Shown: piece after piece, positions 19,758 through 28,205 of the stretch | How positions within the stretch are numbered: position 1 is the stretch's first letter | Layout: each line of letters starts with the position of its first letter | From: Marmoricola sp. | GTDB taxonomy: Bacteria > Actinomycetota > Actinomycetes > Propionibacteriales > Nocardioidaceae | Direction: 5' to 3' | Assembly (NCBI RefSeq): GCF_025965215.1 | Contig: NZ_JAOPXI010000024.1 | Span: 1 to 41,601, forward strand | Length of the DNA: 41,601 bases | The notes under the pieces: model-generated | What the model saw: the letters and a program-made list of their open reading frames with translations, nothing else | Database searches by the model: none | What the model was told of the DNA's origin: nothing | Made by a program: the position numbers and the translations under genes

Positions 19758-20876
19758 CTACTCGGAGAACAGGGTCCCGTCGTCGGAGAACGGGGCTGCC
19801 GCGGGAACGGACAGGCCCAGGTGAGCCCACGCCGCCGCCGTCGCGACCCGGCCCCGGGGCGTCCGCGCGAGCAGGCCCCGGCGCACGAGGAAGGGCTCGG
19901 CAACCTCCTCGACGGTCTCGCGCTCCTCGCCGACGGCGACAGCGAGCGTCGAGAGACCGACAGGACCACCGCCGAAGCGGCGGCACAAGGCATCCAGGAC
20001 CGCGCGGTCCAGACGGTCGAGGCCGGATTCGTCGACTTCGAAGAGGTCCAGCGCGCGACGTGCGATGTCGAGGTTCACAACGCCGTCGGCCCTGACCTGG
20101 GCGTAGTCCCGCACGCGTCGCAGCAGGCGGTTGGCGATCCGGGGGGTCCCTCGCGACCGGGACGCGATCTCGGCGGTCCCCTCGGCGTCGCTGGACACCT
20201 CGAGCAACCCTGCCGAGCGCTGCACGATCAAGTCCAGCTCGGCCGGCTCGTAGAACTCCAGGTGCGCGGTGAAGCCGAAGCGATCGCGCAACGGACCCGG
20301 GAGGAGTCCTGCCCGGGTCGTGGCACCGACGAGCGTGAACGGCGGGATCTCCAGCGGGATCGACGTCGCGCCGGGTCCCTTGCCGATGATCACGTCGACC
20401 CGGAAGTCCTCCATCGCGAGGTAGAGCATCTCCTCGGCGGGCCTGGACATCCGGTGGATCTCGTCGACGAACAGCACGTCGCCCTCGTTGAGCCCGGAAA
20501 GGATCGCCGCGAGGTCGCCGGCATGGGTGATCGCCGGACCGCTGGTCAGTCTCAACGGCGCGGACATCTCGGCGGCGATGATCATCGCCAGCGTCGTCTT
20601 GCCCAGTCCGGGTGGGCCGGAGAGGAGGACGTGATCCGCCGTACGGGCTCGAGAGCGGGCGGCCTCGAGCACCAGCGACAGCTGTTCGCGCACCCGCTCC
20701 TGGCCGATCACCTCGTCGAGCGTGCGCGGTCGCAGCGCGGCCTCGACCGCGCGATCGTCGGCGTCGGCGACCGTGTCGGTCAGCGCGGCCAGGCGCTCCA
20801 GGCCGCGTTGTTCGAGCAGGGCCAGCTCGGCCTCCTCCAGCGCCGCCTGGATCGACGACTCCGCGCGCTCGCTCAT
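19758..20876 (-). CDS. ruvB: Holliday junction branch migration motor RuvB
   Basis: A 372-residue AAA+ helicase that drives branch migration on RuvA-bound Holliday junctions. Walker A is GPPGLGKTT, Walker B is LFVDEIHRM, and sensor 1 follows at VGATTRAG. The C-terminal winged helix is present ([18 protein letters not shown]). About 45 residues precede the family core ([11 protein letters not shown]), so it is somewhat longer than E. coli RuvB (336). The ATG overlaps the ruvA stop by four bases (ATGA). Confidence 0.97.
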   Translation of the reverse strand: MSERAESSIQAALEEAELALLEQRGLERLAALTDTVADADDRAVEAALRPRTLDEVIGQERVREQLSLVLEAARSRARTADHVLLSGPPGLGKTTLAMIIAAEMSAPLRLTSGPAITHAGDLAAILSGLNEGDVLFVDEIHRMSRPAEEMLYLAMEDFRVDVIIGKGPGATSIPLEIPPFTLVGATTRAGLLPGPLRDRFGFTAHLEFYEPAELDLIVQRSAGLLEVSSDAEGTAEIASRSRGTPRIANRLLRRVRDYAQVRADGVVNLDIARRALDLFEVDESGLDRLDRAVLDALCRRFGGGPVGLSTLAVAVGEERETVEEVAEPFLVRRGLLARTPRGRVATAAAWAHLGLSVPAAAPFSDDGTLFSE

Positions 20877-21478
20877 GCCCGGCTCAACGTCTGGAGGGCG
20901 AGGCGGAGCAATCGTGCGACGTCAGGAGTCGCCATCAGGTCCGCTTCGCCGGTGACGGCAGCCACGGCGTGGTCGGCTTCCTTGCCGCTCCAGCCGAGGC
21001 CGACCAGGCCACCGTGCACCTGGCTCTGCCAGCCCGAGGCCGTCGGCACACTCATGGCCGTCAGCGTTGCCGAACCCGGGCTCCCGATGCGATCGCGCAG
21101 CTCCAGGATGATCCGCTGCGCGCCCTTCTGCCCGATCCCCGGTACGCCGGTCAGCGCCTTGACGTCGTCTCCGGCCACCGCTCGCCGGATCGCTTCGGGA
21201 GTCAGCACCGCGAGCATCGCCTGGGCGAGCTTCGGACCCACACCGCTCGCGGTCTGGACGAGCTCGAACATCTGCTTCTCGTCCTCGTCGGCGAACCCGA
21301 AGAGCGTCAGGGAGTCCTCGCGCACCACCATGCTGGTCGGGACGGTGGCCTCAGCGCCGAGGGCCAGGTCGGCGATCGTGTTCGGAGCGCACTGGAGCTC
21401 GAGCCCGACGCCCCCGACCTCGAGGACGACCGAGGTCAGACCGACGGCGGCCACGCGTCCGCGCACGAACGCGATCAT
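20873..21478 (-). CDS. ruvA: Holliday junction DNA-binding protein RuvA
   Basis: A 201-residue junction-binding protein that forms a tetramer and recruits RuvB. It begins [13 protein letters not shown] with the OB-fold domain. The helix-hairpin-helix segments follow ([14 protein letters not shown] and [19 protein letters not shown]), and the RuvB-contacting domain III ends the protein. I chose the ATG at 21478, which overlaps the ruvC stop (ATGA). The open frame extends upstream inside ruvC without support. Confidence 0.97.
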   Translation of the reverse strand: MIAFVRGRVAAVGLTSVVLEVGGVGLELQCAPNTIADLALGAEATVPTSMVVREDSLTLFGFADEDEKQMFELVQTASGVGPKLAQAMLAVLTPEAIRRAVAGDDVKALTGVPGIGQKGAQRIILELRDRIGSPGSATLTAMSVPTASGWQSQVHGGLVGLGWSGKEADHAVAAVTGEADLMATPDVARLLRLALQTLSRA

Positions 21479-22002
21479 CGACGCACCGCTGCAGCCTGAG
21501 CGACCACCGCAGCCTGGATCCGGTTGGTCGCCGGACCACGCCAGATGTGGCAGATCGCCAGCGCGAGGGCGTCGGCCGCGTCGGCCGGCCTGGGCATCGC
21601 TTCGAGGCGCAGCAGCCGGGTGACCATCGCGCCGACCTGCTGCTTGTCCGCACGACCGCTGCCGGTCACCGCGGCCTTGACCTCGCTCGGGGTGTGCATC
21701 GTGACCGGGATGCCCCGGGTGGCGGCGGCAACCAGTGCCAGTCCACTGACCTGCGCCGTGCCCATCACCGTCTTGACGTTGGCCTGCGAGAAGACGCGTT
21801 CGACCGCGATCGCGTCGGGCGACGTCGCCTCTATCCACGCCTCGATGCCACGCGAGATCAGCAGGAGCCGATCCTCGATCGGCAGCTCGGCTCCGGTCTT
21901 CACCACGCCCACGTCGATCATCGACAGCGGCCGGCCGATCCCGCCTTCGACCACGCCGACGCCGCAGCGGGTCAGTCCGGGGTCGATGCCGAGCACGCGC
22001 AT
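21475..22002 (-). CDS. ruvC: Holliday junction resolvase RuvC
   Basis: A 175-residue endonuclease that cleaves Holliday junctions. The first catalytic Asp is in [12 protein letters not shown] (Asp7); the Glu in IAVERVFSQ and the C-terminal Asp pair in [13 protein letters not shown] complete the site. First gene of ruvC-ruvA-ruvB, each joined by a four-base overlap. A LexA-type box lies 18 bases upstream of its start, so the operon is probably DNA-damage inducible. Confidence 0.97.
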   Translation of the reverse strand: MRVLGIDPGLTRCGVGVVEGGIGRPLSMIDVGVVKTGAELPIEDRLLLISRGIEAWIEATSPDAIAVERVFSQANVKTVMGTAQVSGLALVAAATRGIPVTMHTPSEVKAAVTGSGRADKQQVGAMVTRLLRLEAMPRPADAADALALAICHIWRGPATNRIQAAVVAQAAAVRR

Positions 22003-22019
22003 GGGAGCCTCACTGTCGT

Positions 22020-22035
22020 ACGAACACCTGTTCGG
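22020..22035 (-). promoter_or_regulatory. LexA (SOS) box of the ruvCAB operon
   Basis: The core CGAAC-ACCT-GTTCG at 22021-22034 is a perfect match to the inner bases of the actinobacterial/Bacillus-type SOS box CGAAC-N4-GTTCG. It lies in the 78-base gap between yebC and ruvC, upstream of ruvC, which is the expected place. LexA repression of ruvCAB is well known in mycobacteria; here it is inferred from the site. Confidence 0.88.
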
Positions 22036-22080
22036 ACAAACCTAACCGCAGGTCTCCCCCGGTCGTCGTGCGACACGCCA

Positions 22081-22845
22081 CTACGCGTCGATCGCCGCCA
22101 TGATCTCGTCGGCGATGTCGAAGTTCGCGAACACGTTCTGGACGTCGTCGAGATCCTCGAGCGCTTCGACGAGCCGGAGGACCTTGCCCGCACCGTCCTC
22201 GTCGAGCTCGACCTGCATCGAGGGGACGAACACCGCGTCCGCGGAGTCGTAGTCGAGGCCCGCTGACTGGAGCGCCGTACGCACCTCGACCAGGTCGGTG
22301 GCCTGGCTGACGACCTCGAACGCCTCCCCCATGTCGTTGACGTCCTCGGCGCCTGCGTCCAGGGTCGCTTCGAGGACGTCGTCCTCGGAGACGGTCCTGC
22401 CGTCCTGCTCGCTCGGCACGATGACGATGCCCATCCGGTGGAAGAGGTACGCCACCGAGCCCGGATCGGCCAGCGAGCCGCCGTTGCGGGTCATCGCCGT
22501 GCGGACCTCCATCGCGGCGCGGTTCTTGTTGTCCGTCAGGCACTCGATCAGCAGCGCGACACCGTTCGGGCCGTAGCCCTCGTACATGATCGTGGTGTAG
22601 TCGGCTCCGCCGGCCTCGGCGCCCGAACCGCGCTTGACCGCACGGTCGATGTTGTCCTTGGTGACCGAGGACTTCTTGGCCTTCTGGATCGCGTCGAACA
22701 GCGTCGGGTTGCCGGCAGGGTCTCCGCCACCCATCCGGGCCGCGACCTCGATGTTCTTGATCAGCTTGGTGTTCATCTTGCCGCGCTTGGCGTCGACGAT
22801 CGCCTTCTTGTGCTTCGTGGTCGCCCACTTGGAGTGGCCGGACAT
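22081..22845 (-). CDS. yebC: YebC/TACO1 family protein
   Basis: A 254-residue cytoplasmic protein beginning with the diagnostic [14 protein letters not shown] and ending with the acidic C-terminal domain. Members have been described as transcription regulators (YebC) and, more recently, as translation factors that relieve ribosome stalling (TACO1/YebC). The sequence alone does not settle which. The ATG shares one base with the pdxT stop (TGATG). Neighbourhood with ruvC is conserved widely in bacteria. Confidence 0.95.
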   Translation of the reverse strand: MSGHSKWATTKHKKAIVDAKRGKMNTKLIKNIEVAARMGGGDPAGNPTLFDAIQKAKKSSVTKDNIDRAVKRGSGAEAGGADYTTIMYEGYGPNGVALLIECLTDNKNRAAMEVRTAMTRNGGSLADPGSVAYLFHRMGIVIVPSEQDGRTVSEDDVLEATLDAGAEDVNDMGEAFEVVSQATDLVEVRTALQSAGLDYDSADAVFVPSMQVELDEDGAGKVLRLVEALEDLDDVQNVFANFDIADEIMAAIDA

Positions 22846-23459
22846 CAGCCCACCGTCCTTACATGTTCGGTGACCAGGTCGACGAAGACCTGGTGGATGC
22901 GACTGTCGTCCCCGACCTCAGGGTGGAACGACGTCGCCATCAGTGGTCCGTGACGGACCGCGACGATCCTACCCGCGGCTGGTCCCGACGCGACGCGCGC
23001 GAGGACCTCGACATCACTGCCGACCTGCTCGACCCACGGTGCGCGGATGAAGACGGCATGCACCGGATCGTCCAGCCCGGCGAACCGCAGGTCGCCCTCG
23101 AACGAGTCCACCTGGCGTCCGAACGCGTTGCGCCGCACGGTGATGTCCAGGCCGCCGAGGGTGACCTGGTCCGCGGTGCCGTCGGTGATCCGGTCGGCCA
23201 GCATGATCATCCCGGCGCAGGTCCCGAACGCCGGCATGCCACCCCGGATTCGCTTCTGCAGCGGCTCGAAGAGGTCGAAGGTGCGAGCCAGCTTGAACAT
23301 CGTGGTGCTCTCGCCACCGGGAATCACCAGGGCGTCGCAGCGCTCGAGCTCCTCAGGCCGGCGTACGCCGATCGCTTCGACGCCGAGTCGGGTCAGCGCA
23401 CGCAGGTGCTCGCGGACGTCGCCCTGGAGGGCGAAGACGCCGATGGTCGGTGAAGTCAT
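22845..23459 (-). CDS. pdxT: Pyridoxal 5'-phosphate synthase glutaminase subunit PdxT
   Basis: A 204-residue class I glutaminase that feeds ammonia to PdxS for vitamin B6 synthesis. The start [14 protein letters not shown], the GGESTTM segment, the catalytic Cys in FGTCAGMI and the His/Glu in SFHPEVGDD are all present. It starts 31 bases after the last gene of the surface-protein island, with no terminator seen between, so island transcripts may read into pdxT and yebC. Its partner gene pdxS is 11.7 kb away at 35184, which is unusual. Confidence 0.96.
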   Translation of the reverse strand: MTSPTIGVFALQGDVREHLRALTRLGVEAIGVRRPEELERCDALVIPGGESTTMFKLARTFDLFEPLQKRIRGGMPAFGTCAGMIMLADRITDGTADQVTLGGLDITVRRNAFGRQVDSFEGDLRFAGLDDPVHAVFIRAPWVEQVGSDVEVLARVASGPAAGRIVAVRHGPLMATSFHPEVGDDSRIHQVFVDLVTEHVRTVG

Positions 23460-23490
23460 GCCTTCATTGTCCCACTGCCGCGCTGAGCGC

Positions 23491-24507
23491 TCAGTTGCAG
23501 ACCGGCGCCTTGTTGTTGCCGTTGCCGAAGGTGTAGTTGATCGACGTCGAGTTGGCGGACAAGGGACCGGAGCCGATCTGCGCCTGGACGAACGCGGTCC
23601 CGGTGGTGTTGTTGCCGCCGGTGAACGTCTGGCTGGTCGCGGATCCGCTGAGTTGGGTGCCCGGATTTCGGGTCACCACGTAGTTGGTGGCGCCCGAAAC
23701 GGCAGTCCAGCTGATCTTGATCGTGTTCGCGACAGTTGTTCCAGCCGTACAGGTGACCCCGGTCGGCGCTGGCGGCGCGCCCCACGTCCCGGTCGTCAGG
23801 GACTGGCCCGTGACGGGGACGCTGGAGGTCCAGGCAGCCCAGGTCGGCATCGCCCACACCAGGACTGCTGCGAACACAGCCCCCAAGACCGCCAACGCGC
23901 TGACAGCCCCGACCACCGGCCGGCGAGCGGTTCGCATCGGTTCGCGCGTTTCGACGCGGGGAATCTCGACCGCGGTGCTCGTTGCCTCAGCGTCGTCGGT
24001 GGGTTCGCGAGGCGTCTTCGGATCCCCGGCCGACCGCCCGATCAACAACAGCATCAAAGCGACGTACGCCGCCACGAGGTACACCCCCGGTGCGCTGGAC
24101 AACCACGAGACGGCGTACCCGACCTTCGGGACGTGGAACAAGACCCGCTGAACCGAGGTGACGTCGTAGACCTTCGGGTCGATCACCTGGTTGGCGTCAC
24201 CCTTGAGGGTGAGCAACCGGTGCGACCCGGAGCCAGTGCTGTCGACCACGCGGTGCGTGACCCGTGCGCCACTGTCGGCAATCACCGAGACGATGTCTCC
24301 CTTGCGCACCCGCGCCGCAGCGACCGAGTGCGAGAACGCGATGTCGCCGGTGCTGATCGTCGGTGACATCGACCCGGATCGGAAGAGCAGCGGGTGAATC
24401 CCGAACGCGAAGCCGATCGCGGTCAACAGCACACAGAGTCCACCCACTACCGCGGTGAAGGTGAGCAACACCTCGCGTGTGAGGCCAGTGAGACGCGACA
24501 GAGTCAT
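23491..24507 (-). CDS. Signal peptidase I (Ser/His type) fused to a substrate-like FN3 half
   Basis: 338 residues in two parts. Part one (1-160) is an S26B (SipW/ER-type) signal peptidase: membrane helix 12-34, nucleophile Ser46 in SGSMSPT, general base His85 in VTHRVV, GDAN at 103-106, and a second helix at about 142-157. The second half begins after a Thr/Glu/Arg-rich cytoplasmic linker. It has a helix at 199-219 followed by [14 protein letters not shown] (224-237). This closely resembles the signal ends of the two nearby secreted proteins (AFWTSS). A Gly/Thr-rich fibronectin III-like domain (about 246-330, [14 protein letters not shown]) completes it. So one chain carries both protease and apparent substrate. 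The ATG overlaps the upstream gene by four bases (ATGA). Last gene of the island's second cluster. Confidence 0.85.
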   Translation of the reverse strand: MTLSRLTGLTREVLLTFTAVVGGLCVLLTAIGFAFGIHPLLFRSGSMSPTISTGDIAFSHSVAAARVRKGDIVSVIADSGARVTHRVVDSTGSGSHRLLTLKGDANQVIDPKVYDVTSVQRVLFHVPKVGYAVSWLSSAPGVYLVAAYVALMLLLIGRSAGDPKTPREPTDDAEATSTAVEIPRVETREPMRTARRPVVGAVSALAVLGAVFAAVLVWAMPTWAAWTSSVPVTGQSLTTGTWGAPPAPTGVTCTAGTTVANTIKISWTAVSGATNYVVTRNPGTQLSGSATSQTFTGGNNTTGTAFVQAQIGSGPLSANSTSINYTFGNGNNKAPVCN

Positions 24508-25133
24508 GAGATGTCAGAGGTTCCGATGAATGTGAAGGCGGACGTGGCTGTCTTGCCTCCCGACAAGGTGGTCTGGTCGGCCGTGCTGGACAACTTGATC
24601 GAGATACACAGAGTCTTGTTGCCGCCGCCCGCGATCGCGGCCTGACGAGTCGGGATCACAGCGGTGGTGACGACGTTGGTCATCGCCACATCGGAGACGT
24701 ACGCCGTCGTACCCGCGGTGCAGGTCACGTTCGGCGCAGTTCCGGTCGGAGCGCCATCGGTGATCGTGAGCCTCAGTGCAGCCTGGGTGTTGAAGGCGGC
24801 AGCGTCGCCTGCGTTGACCAGACCGCCTTGCGCCGTCCATTTCAGCGGGACGTTGCCGCCGTTCTTGAGCACCAGAACCTGAGCGACCGAATCGCCGGGG
24901 ACCATCGTGCTCGCTCCCAGTGTCGTCGTGCTGAACGTCGGGCCGGCCGTCGCGGCGGTCGCTCCCGCGAGCAGAGAGATCGAGCCAGACGTCAACGCCT
25001 GCCCCGTGATCGTGGCCGACGAAGTCCAGAACGCAAAGGTCCCCGTGACCGCCAGGCCAAGGACAGCACCGAGGCTGAGCCCAGCACGCACTCGGGTGCT
25101 GCGCAGACGACGAGCCAGGTCAAGCTTCAACAT
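24504..25133 (-). CDS. Secreted TasA/camelysin-like protein, alternative signal
   Basis: A 209-residue exported protein. The signal is basic N-terminus, hydrophobic helix, then GTFAFWTSSATITGQALTSGSI, the pattern of SipW-dependent proteins. The mature part has MVPGDSVAQVLVLKNGGNVPLKWTA, the PGD-plus-beta-strand start seen in TasA/camelysin-like subunits. Two Cys residues (CTAG and LCISI) might form a disulfide. I chose the ATG at 25133, with AGGAAAGG upstream. It overlaps the end of the LPNTG gene by 14 bases and the start of the fused peptidase by four, so all three are translationally coupled. It is a likely fibre subunit; function is inferred. Confidence 0.8.
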   Translation of the reverse strand: MLKLDLARRLRSTRVRAGLSLGAVLGLAVTGTFAFWTSSATITGQALTSGSISLLAGATAATAGPTFSTTTLGASTMVPGDSVAQVLVLKNGGNVPLKWTAQGGLVNAGDAAAFNTQAALRLTITDGAPTGTAPNVTCTAGTTAYVSDVAMTNVVTTAVIPTRQAAIAGGGNKTLCISIKLSSTADQTTLSGGKTATSAFTFIGTSDIS

Positions 25134-25821
25134 GGGAGGGCCTTTCCTCGGGACGGGGGGTGCGGCGTCGGCTGTAGCCGACGAGCCCGATGCCGGATGC
25201 ACAGAGCACGGCAGCGAGAAGGAGCATGGATGGGGTGACGACCGAGCCGGTGTTGGGAAGCGGGCTACTACCTGTGCCGCCGTGTCCCCCCTGCCCGCCG
25301 TGCCCCGTGCCGCCACCGTTGGTGGGCGGCTGGACCGACGCTGCCTGGGTCAGGGCCACGGTGAATCGCAGGTCGAGCTGCGTCGACTGCGACTGGTTGG
25401 TCGAGGCCGGGTCGAAGGTCACCCGCACGTTGATCTTGTGCGAGGCGCCGGACGCCACCGGCACCTGGCGGATCAACGCCTGGGTACCCGGAGTGCTGAC
25501 GTCGGTGAACGGCCCACTGTCGACGCTCGCGCCGACCGTCAGGTCGCCGGTTTCGATCAGGGTCTGTAGGGGACCCGTCAGCATGGTCACGTCCAGTACG
25601 GCGGCATCGGCGCTCTGGTTGCGCACGAAGAAGCTCGCGACCTCCGAGTCCCCGGGAACCCATCGGAACGCCGGATCGAACAGCGGGTTCGGCAGGGTGG
25701 CTGCCCAATGGGTGCCGTCCGGGCTGAGGCCCAGTTCTCCGGCTGCCTGCGCGGACCCTTGGAATCCGAGGGTCACCAGCAGCCCGATCGCCAGGACGAG
25801 GAAGGTACGCACGAGCGGCAT
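25120..25821 (-). CDS. LPNTG-anchored surface protein
   Basis: 233 residues with a classical Sec signal peptide (MPLVRTFLVLAIGLLVTLGF, probable cut after AQA). A beta-rich ectodomain follows, containing WVPGDSEVASFFVRNQSADAAVL, which resembles the PGD region of TasA-like subunits. Then comes a Gly/His-rich spacer, the sortase motif LPNTG, a hydrophobic helix and the basic tail SRRR. It should be linked covalently to peptidoglycan by a sortase, which is not encoded in this window. Unlike its neighbours it lacks the alternative W-containing signal. The ATG shares one base with the stop of the upstream peptidase (TGATG). I infer an anchor or base role for the fibre. Confidence 0.85.
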   Translation of the reverse strand: MPLVRTFLVLAIGLLVTLGFQGSAQAAGELGLSPDGTHWAATLPNPLFDPAFRWVPGDSEVASFFVRNQSADAAVLDVTMLTGPLQTLIETGDLTVGASVDSGPFTDVSTPGTQALIRQVPVASGASHKINVRVTFDPASTNQSQSTQLDLRFTVALTQAASVQPPTNGGGTGHGGQGGHGGTGSSPLPNTGSVVTPSMLLLAAVLCASGIGLVGYSRRRTPRPEERPSHVEA

Positions 25822-26420
25822 CAGCGCACCCCTGCCATCCGCGGTGTCGTCCGATCGTCGGTGGCCTGCGAACCGACCTCCGCGACGGGGGTGCCCTTGC
25901 GGCGCCGATCGCGGACTGCTCCGGCGAATGACACCGCCGAGTAGCCGAGCAAGATCAAGACAGCTCCCATGACGACGATCTGGCGAATGTCTCCGTTGAC
26001 CGCGAGGGCCGGCAGACCGACGTAGGGCACCGAGTACCACCGGACACCGCGGATCTGCACTGGTTCAACCGGTCGCCGATCTGGAGTGTTGTTGGCATCG
26101 CCCTGGGTGATGAAACTAATCTGTCCGCTCAATGACGTCATCACCGCGCGCACGCGGTGAGTCACGACCGTCGGGTCGCCGGACTTGATCTGGTACGTGA
26201 CCACGTCGCCGGTGCGGATCTGGTTGACCGGCGTCGGCCGGACTACTACGACGGTCCCCGGCGGCATTTCCGGACGCATCGACCCGGTGAGGATCGTGTA
26301 CGCCTTGCCGCCACCGAGCATGGGGATGACCACGGTGATCCCCAGGACGACGACAACGAGCCCCGCGGCCAGCAGGGCGAATGCCCTACCGACCACGGTG
26401 CGCACGGTGCGCAAGCTCAT
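25821..26420 (-). CDS. Signal peptidase I (SipW/ER-type, S26B)
   Basis: A 199-residue membrane protease. The first helix (13-35) is followed by the nucleophile Ser47 in LTGSMRPEMPPGT, the dyad His88 in VVTHRVRAV and the GDANN-PD box (107-114). A second helix (about 145-165) and a basic tail end it. The Ser-His dyad in place of Ser-Lys marks the SipW/ER type. It lies between the AFWTSS-type protein (22 bases upstream) and the LPNTG protein, the typical setting of a dedicated peptidase. AGGAG precedes the ATG. Confidence 0.9.
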   Translation of the reverse strand: MSLRTVRTVVGRAFALLAAGLVVVVLGITVVIPMLGGGKAYTILTGSMRPEMPPGTVVVVRPTPVNQIRTGDVVTYQIKSGDPTVVTHRVRAVMTSLSGQISFITQGDANNTPDRRPVEPVQIRGVRWYSVPYVGLPALAVNGDIRQIVVMGAVLILLGYSAVSFAGAVRDRRRKGTPVAEVGSQATDDRTTPRMAGVR

Positions 26421-26442
26421 CGTCGTCTCTCCTGGATTCAGA

Positions 26443-26946
26443 TCACTCGTGGGTCTGGGTCGCGACCAGGTTCAGCGTGTTCAGCGATGCAGTCGCGTTC
26501 TCCGAGGTCGTCGACGTGACTGTGCTCGGGAAGGTGACGTCGATGTTGATCGTGACCGGGTAGCTGCCGGCAGTCGTGACGTGCGCTGCTGGGGAGACCA
26601 TCGTCGCGGTTGCGGTGATTTCCGAACCGAGGGTGCCGGTGACACTGGCCACCGATGCGGGATCAAGGGCCACGGTCGCACCGATGTGGTCGCCGATCAG
26701 GGTCAGCGTCCCGGTGCACTGCTTGGTGATGGTGTCGCCCGGAACGATAGTGGTGACGGGCGTTCCGGTCTCGGTGTGGGTGAAGCTGGCCGGGCAGGTC
26801 ACCGCGGAAAGCGTGATGCTTCCCGAAGCCAGGCTGCCTGCACCAACGGTCTGGCTCGACGTCCAGAACGCGTACGACCCAGCGCCGCCGAGAAGGAGGC
26901 TGCCCGCAGCAGCCGCTGCGAGTGCGCCCTTGGCTGATTTGTTCAT
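26443..26946 (-). CDS. Small secreted protein with alternative (SipW-type) signal
   Basis: 167 residues. The N-terminus MNKSAKGALAAAAAGSLLL leads into GGAGSYAFWTSSQTVGAGSLASGSI, characteristic of the alternate-signal exported proteins known in actinobacteria. The mature part is a compact beta-rich domain with IVPGDTI and one Cys pair (VTCPAS and KQCTG). The ATG at 26946 has AAGGA upstream; the frame extends 19 codons further without support. First gene of the second island cluster and so perhaps its most abundant product. A likely fibre or coat subunit by analogy with TasA/CalY. Confidence 0.8.
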   Translation of the reverse strand: MNKSAKGALAAAAAGSLLLGGAGSYAFWTSSQTVGAGSLASGSITLSAVTCPASFTHTETGTPVTTIVPGDTITKQCTGTLTLIGDHIGATVALDPASVASVTGTLGSEITATATMVSPAAHVTTAGSYPVTINIDVTFPSTVTSTTSENATASLNTLNLVATQTHE

Positions 26947-27008
26947 GAAGATTCCTTTGGGAGAGGTTCGAACGATATGAGCGAAATGGACAACGAGGTC
27001 CACGGCCC

Positions 27009-27073
27009 ATCGTTAGGGCGATCCCGTTCATTCGCGCCCAAAGTCCCGTGTACGCAGTCAAAGGTCCCAAAAC
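27009..27073 (-). promoter_or_regulatory. Candidate promoter region with two dormancy-box-like sites
   Basis: In the 334-base gap 26947-27280, the minus strand shows GGGACCTTTG and then, 21 bases later, GGGACTTTGGGCGCGAA (plus-strand positions 27054-27073 and 27031-27050). Both resemble half or partial forms of the DosR/DevR-type box (GGGACT-WWA-GTCCC), the second at about 15 of 20 positions by eye. A -10-like TAACGAT follows at 27015-27009, 63 bases before the ATG. Two sites two helical turns apart in front of a -10 is the arrangement of DosR-type promoters. I see no gene in this gap. Weak but specific evidence. Confidence 0.35.
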
Positions 27074-27280
27074 GGTCCAGACCGCGCGGCTGACTTATCG
27101 GACACTTCTCCGAATCGAGGTCCCACGGTCTCGTATTCGAGGTATCAACGTGGGTTTGGGCGCGCCACGATCGCTCGCACCTCGCGGCCGCGAATCAAGG
27201 GGCCGAAGCAGGTGCGAAGCACGATCTGTGCCTTCAGCGTCAGGGCCACTGAAACTGTCACTGGCCGTCGCGCGCCTGTC

Positions 27281-28195
27281 CTACGCCACAGCCCTTCGAG
27301 CTCCGGCGGTCGCCGTCCGGGAGCCCGCCGACCCGTGTCGGTGTCGATTCCCGCGAACGGCTGGTCTCGGCCTGACAAGACCGCCGAGCGCACGACTGAT
27401 GGCCGGCAGGAAGCACACCCCGACCAGGCCGATCCACCACCACCACGGGATCGCGGGCGACAAGGTGACGTGCAACCAGCCCCGCCCATCCGTCTTCGCC
27501 ACGTGCACGGTCCCCACCTGTCCTGCCTTGAGCACGACGTGCGGGCCCGCTGCCGCTGACAACCGGATCGGCAGGAGGCCGGTCCCGACGTAGGTGGCGT
27601 CCGCGCCACCATGGGGGGCCGGACTGAAGGCCAGCTGTTGGGCATTGACCAACGGACGCTGCCAGACGATCAGGACGCTCAGCACCACTGATCCGAGCAT
27701 CAGGACCGCCGGCAGCTTCCACGGCGCCGAAAGCACCCTCGTCGCCAGGGCGATCAGGACCCCGCCGAGCACGAGAAGGGGCGCTGCCGCGAGCAACCAG
27801 CCCACACCCCACCAGTGCATCGCCACCTTCCCGACGATGTTCGCAGGCCCCAGCCGCCACGGGTCCGGGGCACTGAGGACTCCCTTGGTCATGATGGTCC
27901 CGTCGGCGTCACGGCGCAGGACACGGTGGCTGTACGTCACTTTGTTGGATCCCGGAGGCCGGAAGGTGATGAAGTCACCTGGTTTCAGGCTGGCGAAGTC
28001 CACCGGCTTGATCCACAGCAACGTGCCGACCGGTGCCACGGTGCCCATCGAGGCGGTCTCGACCCGCTCCCATCTCCCGCCCTCGACGCGCCAGGCCACG
28101 CAGATCGCGACCACCGCGAACGCGGCGATCAGCGCCGCCCAGGACAGCAGCCCTCGGGCAACCTCGCGGTGGTGCTCGGCGTGACGGGGCGTCAT
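27281..28195 (-). CDS. Divergent signal peptidase-like membrane protein
   Basis: 304 residues. The first helix (about 17-35) is followed by VETASMGTVAPVGTLLWIKP with candidate nucleophile Ser49, and TYSHRVLRR with candidate base His90. KPGDFITF matches the GD-hydrophobic strand of S26 peptidases. The usual GDAN box is replaced by KGVLSAPDPW. After the protease domain come helices at about 133-150 and 163-178, an outside segment of about 70 residues (AQQLAFSPAP...), and a last helix starting at the Trp-rich PWWWWIGLVGV. It thus also carries a C-terminal extra half, like the fused peptidase at 23491. Last gene of the first island cluster, ten bases after the LamG-like gene. Confidence 0.75.
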   Translation of the reverse strand: MTPRHAEHHREVARGLLSWAALIAAFAVVAICVAWRVEGGRWERVETASMGTVAPVGTLLWIKPVDFASLKPGDFITFRPPGSNKVTYSHRVLRRDADGTIMTKGVLSAPDPWRLGPANIVGKVAMHWWGVGWLLAAAPLLVLGGVLIALATRVLSAPWKLPAVLMLGSVVLSVLIVWQRPLVNAQQLAFSPAPHGGADATYVGTGLLPIRLSAAAGPHVVLKAGQVGTVHVAKTDGRGWLHVTLSPAIPWWWWIGLVGVCFLPAISRALGGLVRPRPAVRGNRHRHGSAGSRTATAGARRAVA

Positions 28196-28205
28196 CGTCT
28201 CGTCC

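Noticed and set aside
23483-23494. CTGAGCGCTCAG palindrome as terminator between the island and pdxT
   Set aside because: Only 12 bases, partly inside the stop codon area, with no T-run.
26947-27280. Small protein gene in the 334-base gap between the island clusters
   Set aside because: Open frames here are Arg/Pro-rich shadows without ribosome binding sites or start support.
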